The notes: a model not told the origin generated them from the letters alone. A stretch of 12,293 nucleotides of DNA from Candidatus Hydrogenedentota bacterium (GCA_022706165.1 JAKJDA010000014.1:1-12293), one strand, 5' to 3'. Counted from the stretch's first letter, positions 1 to 7,919 are shown. Numbers and translations are program-made.

Positions 1-11
1 GGTATGTGACC

Positions 12-1223
12 ATGAGAACAGTTCATGCCGTGATAGCCGTTGCGGCGATCATGTTGACACATCTCCCCGTGGCCTCGGCCCTAACGGCTGTTATCGAGGT
101 CAACGAGCATCCCTGGTATGCCTCGCGCAAGGCCGCATCGTATCCCAATGCTGAACTAACACGCTTTTATGCGCCGTTGCCGGTCTTTTTTGAAGGATGG
201 AATTCTTCACCACGCGAGGAAATCATGGATTACGAGTGGAATTTTGGGGATGGCTCCCCTGTTTTTCACGGTTTCAACGCGGCGCACGTTTTCGAAAATC
301 CGGGACAATACACGGTCACCCTCACGGTCCGCGACGCTTCCGGGCAATCGAACGCGACAACCATCGCGGTGGAAGCGATCGCGCGCGACGGCACGACCTA
401 TTACGTCGATTCGGAGTTGGGCGATGACCTCAACGACGGAAAGTCCCAAGGCGCAGGGGCCTGGAAGACGGCCACCTATGCCTTTCGCGGAATGGCGCAA
501 AGCCGCTACAGGCCGGGGGACCGGATTCTGTTCAAGCGCGGGCAAACTTTCGAGATGGTGAGCGGCACGAACAGTCCAGGCCACTATGCGGCAAAATACG
601 GATACCTTTTTGGGGCCTACGGAACCGGCCCCAAACCCGTCATCCAGCATGTCGGCGAAAACACGGCGAACATCATCAATCAAATAGGCACCGGCCTTGC
701 CCATTTTGCCATATCCGACCTCGAATTCCGTCTGACGACACCCGAGGGATTGGTGGCGGGAGATTTGTTCTTCTCGAGCCAAGCGATGCAAAACGTTCTT
801 TTCCTGCGGGTGGACATCAAGGATTTCAGTCGCGGAATCATCGTTTCAGGAGGCGGGCAGGCCAGCGGCATCTTCATGGTCGGCTGTACGATGCACAATT
901 CCACCGCGACGCATACTCTCGTGACGGGATGCCGGCTTGCCCTCCCGACTCGACCCTCGATCTTGGAGGAAACCACCTTTGCTATTTTGCCTATGTCGAT
1001 AAAGGCGTTATTTCCGGAAACACCCTTTCGCGGCCCCCCTTTGGACGCCATGCCCTACGCTTGTGCGGTTTGTCGGAGACGCAGATCACGAACAATGTTT
1101 ACATATCCAACAATCGCATTTCAGGATGGATCGACCCGATCGCTACGGGCGACGCGCATAACGGGGGAGGCAAAAATTATAACTGGCTGCTGGTTCACTT
1201 CGCTCCCAACGAAAACTCCCTGA
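12..1223 (+). CDS. 5' part of a secreted PKD / beta-helix modular protein (frame broken near 930)
   Basis: This is the N-terminal part of a large exported protein. The ATG at 12 is preferred over an in-frame GTG at 6 because the protein then begins with a clean signal peptide: MRTVH, a hydrophobic core AVIAVAAIML, and a signal peptidase I site after VASA (residue 23). Residues about 35-118 form a PKD domain, shown by YEWNFGDGS and YTVTLTVRDASG. From about residue 125, TTYYVDSELGDDLNDG, W-K-T and PGDRILFKRGQTF match the entry segment of right-handed parallel beta-helix (pectate-lyase-like) proteins. Sensible beta-helix sequence continues to about residue 305. Beyond roughly 930 this frame becomes low-quality, Arg- and Pro-rich sequence, while the beta-helix continues one frame away in the 929-4894 reading frame. 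The tail to 1223 is therefore probably not native. No good Shine-Dalgarno site is visible in the 11 bases available. The role is probably an extracellular or cell-surface polysaccharide-binding or adhesive protein; no catalytic activity can be assigned. Confidence 0.75.
   Translation: MRTVHAVIAVAAIMLTHLPVASALTAVIEVNEHPWYASRKAASYPNAELTRFYAPLPVFFEGWNSSPREEIMDYEWNFGDGSPVFHGFNAAHVFENPGQYTVTLTVRDASGQSNATTIAVEAIARDGTTYYVDSELGDDLNDGKSQGAGAWKTATYAFRGMAQSRYRPGDRILFKRGQTFEMVSGTNSPGHYAAKYGYLFGAYGTGPKPVIQHVGENTANIINQIGTGLAHFAISDLEFRLTTPEGLVAGDLFFSSQAMQNVLFLRVDIKDFSRGIIVSGGGQASGIFMVGCTMHNSTATHTLVTGCRLALPTRPSILEETTFAILPMSIKALFPETPFRGPPLDAMPYACAVCRRRRSRTMFTYPTIAFQDGSTRSLRATRITGEAKIITGCWFTSLPTKTP
921..945 (+). 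other. Frameshift junction in the surface-protein gene
   Basis: Upstream coding is in the frame of positions divisible by 3 (ATG at 12) and ends sensibly around ...HTLVTG. Downstream coding is in the frame of 929 and resumes as ...STLDLGGNHLCYFAYV. Both frames are open across 929-1223, so the crossover cannot be fixed exactly, but sequence quality points to about 921-945. Restoring the frame needs one added base (or two removed). A GGG run lies at 926-928 and CCC runs lie nearby. No X-XXY-YYZ slippery heptamer or following pseudoknot is evident, so programmed frameshifting is unlikely. A sequencing or assembly indel, or a true inactivating mutation, fits better. Confidence 0.75.
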
Positions 1224-4200
1224 AGCCCGCCGAGAACATCGTGTTCGAAAACAACACCGTCGTTGACGGCCAGTGTCTTCTGAACGTAGGAAGCGCGGAA
1301 AACGTCGAGATACGCGACAACCTCTTTTCGACCGTCGATGCTTCCGACGTGCCTCGCTTTCTCATCGGTTCCATCCATGGCTATGATCGAAAACCCAGCA
1401 AAAACATCCGCATCACCGGAAATCTCATAACCTCCTCATCCGCTACATCCAAATCGCCGATTCTTCGCATAAGCAACTATACCGGCGAGGCATACAACGA
1501 CCAGACGCAACACGAAGTCCTCGCGTTCAACGGCAACACGATTTTCATGGCCAATCCCCAAGCCGCCTACCTCAGCGTAGGCGCCAAGACGCAACCGTTG
1601 CTTGGAGCCGTATCAACGGACCACAACCTTCTTTACCGAGCCAATGACGCCAGCGCCGTTCTGATCAGCCCAGCGGATTACTACAAACTGGCGCAGTGGA
1701 GGCTCCTGAGCGGCAACGACGTTCAAAGCAATGTAGAGACGACCCCGCAGGTTCCGGTCCCCGGTTTTATCAGCGCCCCCAGGTGGATTTCCGCCGGACC
1801 GTTAACGGTGACGTATGGCGCGGCGCAGGATTTTAGCGGTTCTGGGATCAAGGCCGTGCGTCTTTGGGCGCAGCGAGGGGATGGGCTTTGGTTCGATACC
1901 GGTCTTTCCTCGACACATCCAGAGGGAACGTTCACCTTCCAGGGATTCACCGGGCCCGATCCATACCAATTCGCTCTTGCCGTCGAGGACCATCTCGGCG
2001 TGACATCCTTCACGCCCAGCGGCGCGGGCCAACTGGCGCGAACCATTTATGCAGGCCCTCCTGCCGTCCCAGACATCATGCCTCCATCCACGGGAACCAT
2101 CAGCGCTCCCGCACAGGCGACATCGGGCCCCATCGTCATTTCCTACGCTGGCGCGGCAGACAACTCCGGCGGAAGCGGCTTGCGCCAAATCCGTCTATGG
2201 GCGCGAAAGGGGCTTCAGGGCGCGTGGAATGACACCGGTCTCTATGCCTCTTCCCCAACGGGAGCCTTTTCCTACGAGGGCATGACCGGCAATGACTCCT
2301 ATTACTTCGCCCTTCGAGCAGTGGACAACTCCGGAAACACTTCCCCGGCTCCTACGGGCAACGGAAACGCTTCCACTGTGTTTGAAGCGCCGTTGCCAAG
2401 CGCAACCGATAAACTGCTGCACTTGCCGATGAACGATGATCCGGCCCAAGGGGCCCGGGACGTCTCCTCTTTGGCACAAAACGGCATCTGCTCCGGCGCT
2501 ACGGCCCCCGCATCTTCCCCCGAAGGACGTTTCGATGCCGCCTACGCCTTTGACGGAGCGGACGACTATATTGGCGTAAACCATCTGGCGGGACACGTAT
2601 CGAATGCGTTCAGCCTCACGCTGTGGATCAAAGCGCCCCCCATATACATGTATGCCTCATCCGCCAGCAACCGAAAAGGCTCTTTGCTGGGGATCAACTC
2701 CTCGACCGGCGCCAACCTATTCGCGCTGTATGTGGGCGGAAATGCAGCCTCCATCAATAACAAACTCTGTGTGCTCGACGGCGGCACGAACACCTTTGTG
2801 GCCCCAACCCCTGTGACCGTGGCTGACGACGCCTGGCACTTCATCGCGTACACCAGTGACGGAAGCACAGGGTATGTCTACGTAGATGGTTTCTTGATGT
2901 CATCACATGCCGTGAACTACAAACTGGCGGCCTCAAATCAATGGTCCATCGGTCAAGAATTCGATGGAACCACGATGAATCATTTCTTCCAAGGTCTCAT
3001 GGACGAATATGCGGTGTGGAATCGTGTCCTTTCCCAGCAGGAAATAAGCCTTCTTTTCGCCAATGCGCCCGCTTGGGTCGATACCAGCATTCTTTCCGCC
3101 GGAACGCTAACCATTCCTGCATTCGCATCAGGGACCTCAATCACCTTGTCCTACGCGGGCGCGTCTGGAGGAAGCAACGGTTTGAAGCGGGTTCGGTTGT
3201 ATGTTCGGAAGGATTCGGGTTCGTGGGTGGATACGGGTCAGACGCAGATCGCTTCGTCGGGGACGTTCAGTTATGCGCCGACGGGCGGGGATGGTCGGTA
3301 TTATTTTGCGGCGGTGTCGGAGGATCATGCGGGGAATGCGTCGTTGTCTCCTTCGGGGAACGGTTCGGCGAACACGGCGTATGATGCGTCGGCTCCGACG
3401 GTGGGGGGGGCGACGTCTCCGGATTATGCGCGGACGAGTCCGATCACGGTGAGTTACACGGGGGCATCGGACGCGGGAGGGAGCGGGTTGAAGCAGGTAC
3501 GGTTATGGGTGCGCAAGGATGCGGGTTCGTGGCTGGACACGGGTCAGACGAATGGGGCTTCTTCGGGCAGTTTTAGTTATGCGGCGTCTTCGGGGAAAGG
3601 GACGTATTATTTTGGGGTTCAGGCGGAGGACCAGGCGGGGAACGTGTCGGCGGCTCCTTCGGGGAGCGGTTCGGATGCGACGGTGTACGACGATGTGTTG
3701 CCGGTGATGGGCAAGACGACGCCTCCCGCGTATGCGAACGCCACGCCGCTCGTTGTTTCGTATTCGGGCTCTGGGGATGCGGATTCGGGATTGGCGGAGG
3801 TTCGGTTGTGGGCCAAGAAGGGTTCGGGGGCGTGGACGGATACGGGGTTGACGTTGGGGAGCGGTTCGGGGAGTTTCAGTTATGCGGCGTCGGGCGCGGG
3901 CGCGTATGCGTTTGCGCTGCAAGCGACGGACAAGGCGGGCAACAAGACCGCGGTTCCGACGGGCGTGGGGGATGGTTCCACGGTGCTGGACACGACCGCT
4001 CCGTCTGCGGGCGCATTGACGGTCCCCGCGACGGCGTCGAGCGTGCCGATCACGGTGAGTTATAGCGGTGTGTCAGACGCCGGCGGCAGCGGCTTGAAGC
4101 AAGTGACCTTGTGGGTGCTGAAGGCGGGCGCGACGGTGTGGCAAGACACGGGATTGAGCGGCACGGCGGCCTCGGGCACGTTTTCCTTTTCGGGGTTTTC

Positions 4201-4894
4201 CGGCAGCGGCTCATACTATTTTGCGTTGCAGTCCGAAGACAAAGCGGGGAACCTATCCGCGTCTCCGAGCGGTCAAGGCCAGGCCTCGACGCAGTACTCG
4301 GCGACATTTGTGCCGGGCACGGCCACGGCTCCGGCCTACACGAAGACCTCGCCGATCACGGTGAGCTACGCGGGCGCGTCGGCGACGGCGACGTCCGTGA
4401 CCTTGTGGGTGAAGAAAGGGACGTCGGGCGCGTGGACCAGCACCGGTCTGACCGCGACGGGCGTTTCCGGCACGTTTAGTTTTTCCGGTTTCGCCGGCGA
4501 CGACAGTTACTCGTTTGCGACCCAGGCGCAGACGGCCGCGGGCGGGAAAACGGCCACTCCCGCTGGTTCGGGCGATACGACGACGGTGTTCGACACAACC
4601 GCGCCGACCGGCGGCAAGCTGACCTCGCCGACGTTTACCCGAACCGTGCCGTTCACCGTCACCTACAGTGGCGCCACCGATGCCGGCAGCGGCCTGAAAG
4701 CCGTGCGGCTGTGGGTGAAGGTCGGCTTCAATGGCGCATGGACGGACACCGGTCTGAGCAGCACCGCCGAAACGGGATCGTTCAGCTTCACAAGCACGCA
4801 AACGGACATCTTTTTCTTCTACCTTCAAGCAGAGGATAACGCGGGCAACAAGTCGTCCACGCCGACGGATGCGATTGTGTTTCGAAAGCAGTAG
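929..4894 (+). CDS. 3' part of the secreted protein: beta-helix, Ig-like repeats and LamG domain
   Basis: This frame carries the remaining roughly 1,320 residues of the protein that starts at 12. Its first 250 residues complete the parallel beta-helix, with Asn-rich turns such as ENIVFENNTVVDG, NVEIRDNLFS and NIRITGNLI spaced at about one coil each. Two Ig-like repeats follow (nt 1751-2056 and 2057-2392), then a LamG/concanavalin-like domain (2393-3067), then six more Ig-like repeats to the stop at 4892-4894. There is no C-terminal dockerin, PEP-CTERM, LPXTG or autotransporter barrel; the protein ends just after the last repeat. The ATG at 929 has no convincing ribosome site (upstream bases are ctcgtgacggg) and it lacks its own signal peptide. 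I therefore read it as the continuation of the upstream frame, not as a separate gene. The combined product would be about 1,626 residues. Such architectures are typical of extracellular glycan-binding or adhesive proteins; the ligand is unknown. Confidence 0.8.
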   Translation: MPACPPDSTLDLGGNHLCYFAYVDKGVISGNTLSRPPFGRHALRLCGLSETQITNNVYISNNRISGWIDPIATGDAHNGGGKNYNWLLVHFAPNENSLKPAENIVFENNTVVDGQCLLNVGSAENVEIRDNLFSTVDASDVPRFLIGSIHGYDRKPSKNIRITGNLITSSSATSKSPILRISNYTGEAYNDQTQHEVLAFNGNTIFMANPQAAYLSVGAKTQPLLGAVSTDHNLLYRANDASAVLISPADYYKLAQWRLLSGNDVQSNVETTPQVPVPGFISAPRWISAGPLTVTYGAAQDFSGSGIKAVRLWAQRGDGLWFDTGLSSTHPEGTFTFQGFTGPDPYQFALAVEDHLGVTSFTPSGAGQLARTIYAGPPAVPDIMPPSTGTISAPAQATSGPIVISYAGAADNSGGSGLRQIRLWARKGLQGAWNDTGLYASSPTGAFSYEGMTGNDSYYFALRAVDNSGNTSPAPTGNGNASTVFEAPLPSATDKLLHLPMNDDPAQGARDVSSLAQNGICSGATAPASSPEGRFDAAYAFDGADDYIGVNHLAGHVSNAFSLTLWIKAPPIYMYASSASNRKGSLLGINSSTGANLFALYVGGNAASINNKLCVLDGGTNTFVAPTPVTVADDAWHFIAYTSDGSTGYVYVDGFLMSSHAVNYKLAASNQWSIGQEFDGTTMNHFFQGLMDEYAVWNRVLSQQEISLLFANAPAWVDTSILSAGTLTIPAFASGTSITLSYAGASGGSNGLKRVRLYVRKDSGSWVDTGQTQIASSGTFSYAPTGGDGRYYFAAVSEDHAGNASLSPSGNGSANTAYDASAPTVGGATSPDYARTSPITVSYTGASDAGGSGLKQVRLWVRKDAGSWLDTGQTNGASSGSFSYAASSGKGTYYFGVQAEDQAGNVSAAPSGSGSDATVYDDVLPVMGKTTPPAYANATPLVVSYSGSGDADSGLAEVRLWAKKGSGAWTDTGLTLGSGSGSFSYAASGAGAYAFALQATDKAGNKTAVPTGVGDGSTVLDTTAPSAGALTVPATASSVPITVSYSGVSDAGGSGLKQVTLWVLKAGATVWQDTGLSGTAASGTFSFSGFSGSGSYYFALQSEDKAGNLSASPSGQGQASTQYSATFVPGTATAPAYTKTSPITVSYAGASATATSVTLWVKKGTSGAWTSTGLTATGVSGTFSFSGFAGDDSYSFATQAQTAAGGKTATPAGSGDTTTVFDTTAPTGGKLTSPTFTRTVPFTVTYSGATDAGSGLKAVRLWVKVGFNGAWTDTGLSSTAETGSFSFTSTQTDIFFFYLQAEDNAGNKSSTPTDAIVFRKQ
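1751..4891 (+). repeat. Eight tandem Ig-like protein repeats interrupted by a LamG domain
   Basis: The repeats occupy 1751-2056 (R1), 2057-2392 (R2), 3068-3385 (R3), 3386-3691 (R4), 3692-3991 (R5), 3992-4300 (R6), 4301-4594 (R7) and 4595-4891 (R8), each about 98-112 residues. The shared pattern is a P-I-T-V-S-Y strand, then GASDAGGSGLKQVRLWV, a W-x-DTG strand, SG-x-FSY, YYFALQAED, AGN, and a terminal YDTTAP linker. This resembles bacterial Ig-like domains used as stalks in surface proteins. R3-R5 are the most alike at DNA level. R7 is the most divergent: it lacks the GGSGLK loop and has AQTAAGG where the others have ED-x-AGN. R1 also lacks a canonical AGN. A stalk or spacer role is inferred from the arrangement. 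Confidence 0.8.
2393..3067 (+). other. LamG / concanavalin A-like domain inside the repeat array
   Basis: This segment of the large protein encodes a jelly-roll domain of the LamG type (LamG_3-like). The diagnostic order is present: LLHLPMNDD at the start, an AYAFDGADDYIGV strand, FSLTLWIKAPP, a W-H-F-I-A-Y strand, GYVYVDGFLMSS, and the closing FQGLMDEYAVWNRVLSQQEI. Such domains bind carbohydrate or protein ligands and are common in secreted proteins. It is inserted between Ig-like repeats R2 and R3, so the array is split two plus six. The fold assignment is confident; the ligand is unknown. Confidence 0.85.
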
Positions 4895-4930
4895 TTCAGG
4901 GGCAATTCGTTGCGCGAAGGGTCTTGTCTG

Positions 4931-4947
4931 AAAGGGCGAGGCCCTTT
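4931..4947 (+). terminator. Hairpin between the convergent surface-protein and MATE genes
   Basis: A perfect 7-bp stem aaagggc / gcccttt with a 3-base loop (gag) lies 36 bases after the stop of the surface-protein gene and just before the end of the MATE gene on the other strand. On the + strand it is followed by gtgttta, a weak T-rich stretch, so it may end transcription of the surface-protein gene. On the - strand there is no T run after it. The tight loop and short T tract keep confidence moderate. Confidence 0.5.
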
Positions 4948-4951
4948 GTGT

Positions 4952-6361
4952 TTACTCAGGGACAGCCGGTGTCGGTTCGTTGCCCAGGTCGAGCTTGATG
5001 CGCGCCCATCGCCCCATGCGGAACAGACCCCATGTAAAAATCAAGCGGGACAGGTGTGCAACGAGAATAGCGGTCCATATCTGGTTTGGAGTGAGTGGGC
5101 CGAATATCTCGAAGCCTTGCACGATTCCGAGCAAGACGATGATCTGAGTCAGGAACGCGATGTACATGGGGCCTTTCGTGTCTCCCGCTCCTTGAAGTCC
5201 TCCGGTGATTGCCAAGGCAGTTGCCAGAAACACGCCCGAAAACGACAGGAATTTCAGAAGCGAACGGCCATACATCAACGCATCGCTTTGGGTGATGTCG
5301 AATATGGCGAGCAGTCTGTCAGGAAAGAAGTGAAAGATCATTCCGATGAGCATCGCCCACACGAATCCAATCGCGGCGGATGTGTGAACGCAGCGTCGCG
5401 CACGATCGGGGTTGCCCGCACCCAGGTTCTGCCCCATCAGCGTACTCGCGGCCCCGCGCAGGCCGAAGGCCGTCCACGTGATGACCATGAAAAGCTGAGT
5501 GTAGCAGATGCCGTAGGCGGCTTGGGCGGCAGCGCTGTTTGGAAGACTTCCGACCTTGCGTAGCAGAATAACGCCGCCAATGTTGAGCAGTACGGTCTGC
5601 ACGCCCGTCGGAAGCCCAACCTTCGCTACGGCGTGCATGATATTGAAATCGGGCACGAGCGATGCGCGGCTCGGGAGTTGAAGAATGGTCTTGCCCCGGG
5701 CGATTTGGGTAATGGCGATGACGATGGCGGGCACTGGGGCCAGGCTCGCCCCAAGGGCAGCTCCCGCTGCGCCCATCTGTGGGGCCGGTCCAAAACCCGT
5801 GATGAGCATGGCGCTTAGACTGACATTCAGCGATGCCGTGAGGAACCCAAGGAAAAGCGGGGTTTTGGGATCGCCGCTCGCCTGGAAGGCGCTGGTCACG
5901 AGGATCATCAAGAATAGCGGCGTTGAGCAGGTAAACAGAAGACGAAGATAGGGCAACCCGTGGGCTTGCACTTCGGGGGCTGCGTGGACGAGGTCGAGCA
6001 GATATGGTGACGCGAAGTAACCCAGTGGCGCGGCGACGAAAAGCAGCAGAAAGACGGACGTCAGAAAGGTCTGATACGCCACGTTGCTAAGGGCTTCACG
6101 GTTTCGCATACCGGCATGCCGAGAGATGATCACGTTCATCCCTTGGAAAAGGGAGGCCAGGAATACAAACAGCACGAGGTACATCTGCCAGGAGGCGCTG
6201 ATGGCAGCGTTGGCGGTGTAGCCCAGATAATGGCCGACGATGATCTGGGCGATCATGCCTTGCGATCCGTTGACGAGATTGAGCAGCACGCTTGGCCATG
6301 CCAGCTTCCACACGGACCGCAAGATGCTGCCCGAAACCAATTCCTTGTCAAACGCCTTCAT
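4952..6361 (-). CDS. MATE family efflux transporter
   Basis: This encodes a 469-residue inner-membrane exporter of the MATE (multidrug and toxic compound extrusion) family, which expels cationic drugs or metabolites using a Na+ or H+ gradient. The length fits the family (about 450-480) and the hydrophobic pattern fits twelve membrane segments in two MatE halves. The N-terminal half opens with GSILRSVWKLAWPSVLLNLV and IAQIIVGHYLG. The second half has LPTGVQTVLLNIGG, then the well-kept AASTLMGQNLGAGNPDRAR stretch, and later LQGAGDTKGPMY. The tail after the last membrane segment is short and hydrophilic. The ATG at 6361 is the natural start because the first helix follows shortly after; its ribosome site is weak (gggaaag about 13 bases upstream). 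It lies 93 bp downstream of gltA on the same strand with a strong hairpin between, so co-transcription is uncertain. Substrate and coupling ion cannot be told from sequence; the gene could be norM- or dinF-like. Confidence 0.9.
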   Translation of the reverse strand: MKAFDKELVSGSILRSVWKLAWPSVLLNLVNGSQGMIAQIIVGHYLGYTANAAISASWQMYLVLFVFLASLFQGMNVIISRHAGMRNREALSNVAYQTFLTSVFLLLFVAAPLGYFASPYLLDLVHAAPEVQAHGLPYLRLLFTCSTPLFLMILVTSAFQASGDPKTPLFLGFLTASLNVSLSAMLITGFGPAPQMGAAGAALGASLAPVPAIVIAITQIARGKTILQLPSRASLVPDFNIMHAVAKVGLPTGVQTVLLNIGGVILLRKVGSLPNSAAAQAAYGICYTQLFMVITWTAFGLRGAASTLMGQNLGAGNPDRARRCVHTSAAIGFVWAMLIGMIFHFFPDRLLAIFDITQSDALMYGRSLLKFLSFSGVFLATALAITGGLQGAGDTKGPMYIAFLTQIIVLLGIVQGFEIFGPLTPNQIWTAILVAHLSRLIFTWGLFRMGRWARIKLDLGNEPTPAVPE

Positions 6362-6393
6362 GTTCGATACAAAACTTTCCCGCTTGATGCAAG

Positions 6394-6423
6394 AAGGCCG
6401 CGCCGGTCGTCCAGCGCGGCCTT
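6394..6423 (-). terminator. Perfect 10-bp hairpin between gltA and the MATE gene
   Basis: The arms aaggccgcgc (6394-6403) and gcgcggcctt (6414-6423) are fully complementary around a 10-base loop. The hairpin lies 31 bases past the gltA stop codon on the - strand. The bases following it on that strand are cttgcatcaag, with no real T run, so it may act as a Rho-independent terminator of reduced strength, a 3'-end stabiliser, or a partial terminator setting the gltA:MATE ratio. Confidence 0.55.
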
Positions 6424-6454
6424 GTGGTTCCCAGAGGACGGAGCGATGCGCCGC

Positions 6455-7765
6455 CTATTCTTTTGTGAATTTCGGCTGATAGGCGCTGCGTTCCCGCTTT
6501 TCGAGGGGGGTAAACGCGGTCTTGTTTGGCCCGACATAAACCTGTCGCGGACGGTGGATGCGCGTTGCAGGGTCTTCGCGCATTTCCTTCCAATGCGCAA
6601 TCCAGCCGGGCAGGCGTCCTAGCGCGAACATAGCGGTGAACATCTCCATCGGAATGCCCATGGCGCGATAAAGAATGCCGCTGTAGAAGTCGACGTTCGG
6701 ATAAAGTTTCCGCTCGACGAAGAAGTCGTCCTTGAGCGCAATGTCTTCGAGGTTCTTGGCAATATCCACCAATGGGTCCGTCACGCCCAGCGCGCCCAAC
6801 ACCAGGTCAACCTCACGCTTGAGGATGGTGGCGCGAGGATCGTAATTCTTGTACACCCGGTGGCCAAAACCCATGAGCCGGAAACCGCTGTCTTTTTTCT
6901 TGGCCATGTCGACATACTTGCGATAGTTGCCGCCATCCCGATGAATGGCCTGCAACATGTTGATGACCGCCTCGTTGGCTCCGCCGTGCAGAGGCCCCCA
7001 CAACGCCGATATAGCCGCCGAGATGCTGGAATACAGGTTGGACAGACTGCTGCCGACCATCCGCACCGTCGAAGTGCTGCAGTTCTGTTCGTGGTCGGCG
7101 TGAACAATGAGCAGCATATTTAGCGCGTTTTCGAGTACGGGCGAAACCTCGTAAAACTCCGCTGGCGTCGCGAACATCATGCGCAGGAAGTTTGCCGCAT
7201 AGCTGTGGTCCGTGCGCGGATAGACCGCCGGTTCGCCGATGGATTTCTTGAACGAATAGGCGGCGAACGTCTTGGCTTTTGCGAGAAGCCGCACGATACT
7301 AAGGTCGATCTTTTTATCGTCCATCACGTCCGGGTAGAACGCGGAAAGCGTGGCCACCATGGCCGACAGTATGGCCATCGGGTGCGCAGTGACCGGGAAG
7401 TGATCGAAGAAATTGATCATGCTCTGGTGAAGAAAGCTGTTCAGGGTAAGTTGGCGCCGCCACTCTGCTCCTTCTTCGCTGTTCGGCAGATGCCCGTAGA
7501 TGAGTAGGTAGCAGACTTCCGGGAACTTGGCGGATGCGCACAGGTCTTCGATGGGAATGCCCCGATACCGCAGAATGCCCGTTTCGCCATCGATGAACGT
7601 GATGGAACTGACGCATGAGCCCGTGTTGGCGTAGCCCGGATCGAGCGTGATGGCGCCGGTGCGTTGTCGGAGCGTCGTAATGTCGATGGCGGTTTCCTGT
7701 TCGGTTCCCACGATTACCGGGAACTCATGCTCCTTGCCGTCGAGGATCAACTTTGCCGTGCTCAT
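6455..7765 (-). CDS. gltA: Citrate synthase (type II, GltA)
   Basis: Citrate synthase condenses acetyl-CoA and oxaloacetate to citrate, the entry step of the TCA cycle, in the cytoplasm. With the start at 7765 it has 436 residues, close to E. coli GltA (427). The catalytic triad is intact: His260 in GPLHGGANEAV, His302 in MGFGHRVYKNYDPRA and Asp359 in LYPNVDFYSGI. The N-terminal small beta domain (FPVIVGTEQ through ITFIDGETGILRYRG) is typical of the hexameric, bacterial type II enzyme, many of which are inhibited by NADH. A longer in-frame start at 7831 would add 22 atypical residues. The ATG at 7765 is preferred because it has a strong ggagg Shine-Dalgarno sequence 8 bases upstream and begins MSTAKLILDGKEHEFPV, as in the family. 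The gene diverges from argG across a 378-bp control region and is followed by a MATE gene. No truncation or missing key residue was found. Confidence 0.96.
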   Translation of the reverse strand: MSTAKLILDGKEHEFPVIVGTEQETAIDITTLRQRTGAITLDPGYANTGSCVSSITFIDGETGILRYRGIPIEDLCASAKFPEVCYLLIYGHLPNSEEGAEWRRQLTLNSFLHQSMINFFDHFPVTAHPMAILSAMVATLSAFYPDVMDDKKIDLSIVRLLAKAKTFAAYSFKKSIGEPAVYPRTDHSYAANFLRMMFATPAEFYEVSPVLENALNMLLIVHADHEQNCSTSTVRMVGSSLSNLYSSISAAISALWGPLHGGANEAVINMLQAIHRDGGNYRKYVDMAKKKDSGFRLMGFGHRVYKNYDPRATILKREVDLVLGALGVTDPLVDIAKNLEDIALKDDFFVERKLYPNVDFYSGILYRAMGIPMEMFTAMFALGRLPGWIAHWKEMREDPATRIHRPRQVYVGPNKTAFTPLEKRERSAYQPKFTKE

Positions 7766-7889
7766 ACAGCTTCCCTCCATTGCGGTTGGGGCAAAACGGC
7801 CACCCTGGACTCTACTAAAGCGCCATTCCATGCCTACCTACCTAGACTGTAGCGGTGGGGCCGCTTCCATCTTCCGGAGTCAAGGCGTT

Positions 7890-7919
7890 ATCGTATGGAA
7901 ACGGACCGTTGATAGTCAA
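7890..7919 (-). promoter_or_regulatory. Candidate sigma-70-type promoter of gltA
   Basis: Read on the - strand there is a -35 box TTGACT (7919-7914; 5 of 6 matches to consensus), an 18-base spacer and a -10 box TACGAT (7895-7890; 4 of 6). Transcription would begin near 7883, giving a leader of about 115 bases before the gltA ATG at 7765. The -10 match is mediocre, so this remains a prediction. Confidence 0.45.

Noticed and set aside
921..945. Programmed ribosomal frameshifting as explanation for the split surface protein
   Set aside because: No X-XXY-YYZ slippery heptamer, internal Shine-Dalgarno booster or strong downstream structure is visible; an indel is simpler.
3503..4828. Arg-rich open frames on the - strand opposite the Ig-like repeats
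   Set aside because: Their repetition follows the repeats of the + strand gene and their composition is that of a shadow frame.
4910..5563. 217-codon open frame on the + strand
   Set aside because: It lies wholly inside the MATE gene on the opposite strand and has no family-like sequence; the MATE frame is clearly the real one.
7833..7844. Triple CCTA tandem repeat as a phase-variable tract
   Set aside because: Three units are too few for slipped-strand switching and it lies upstream of the chosen gltA start.
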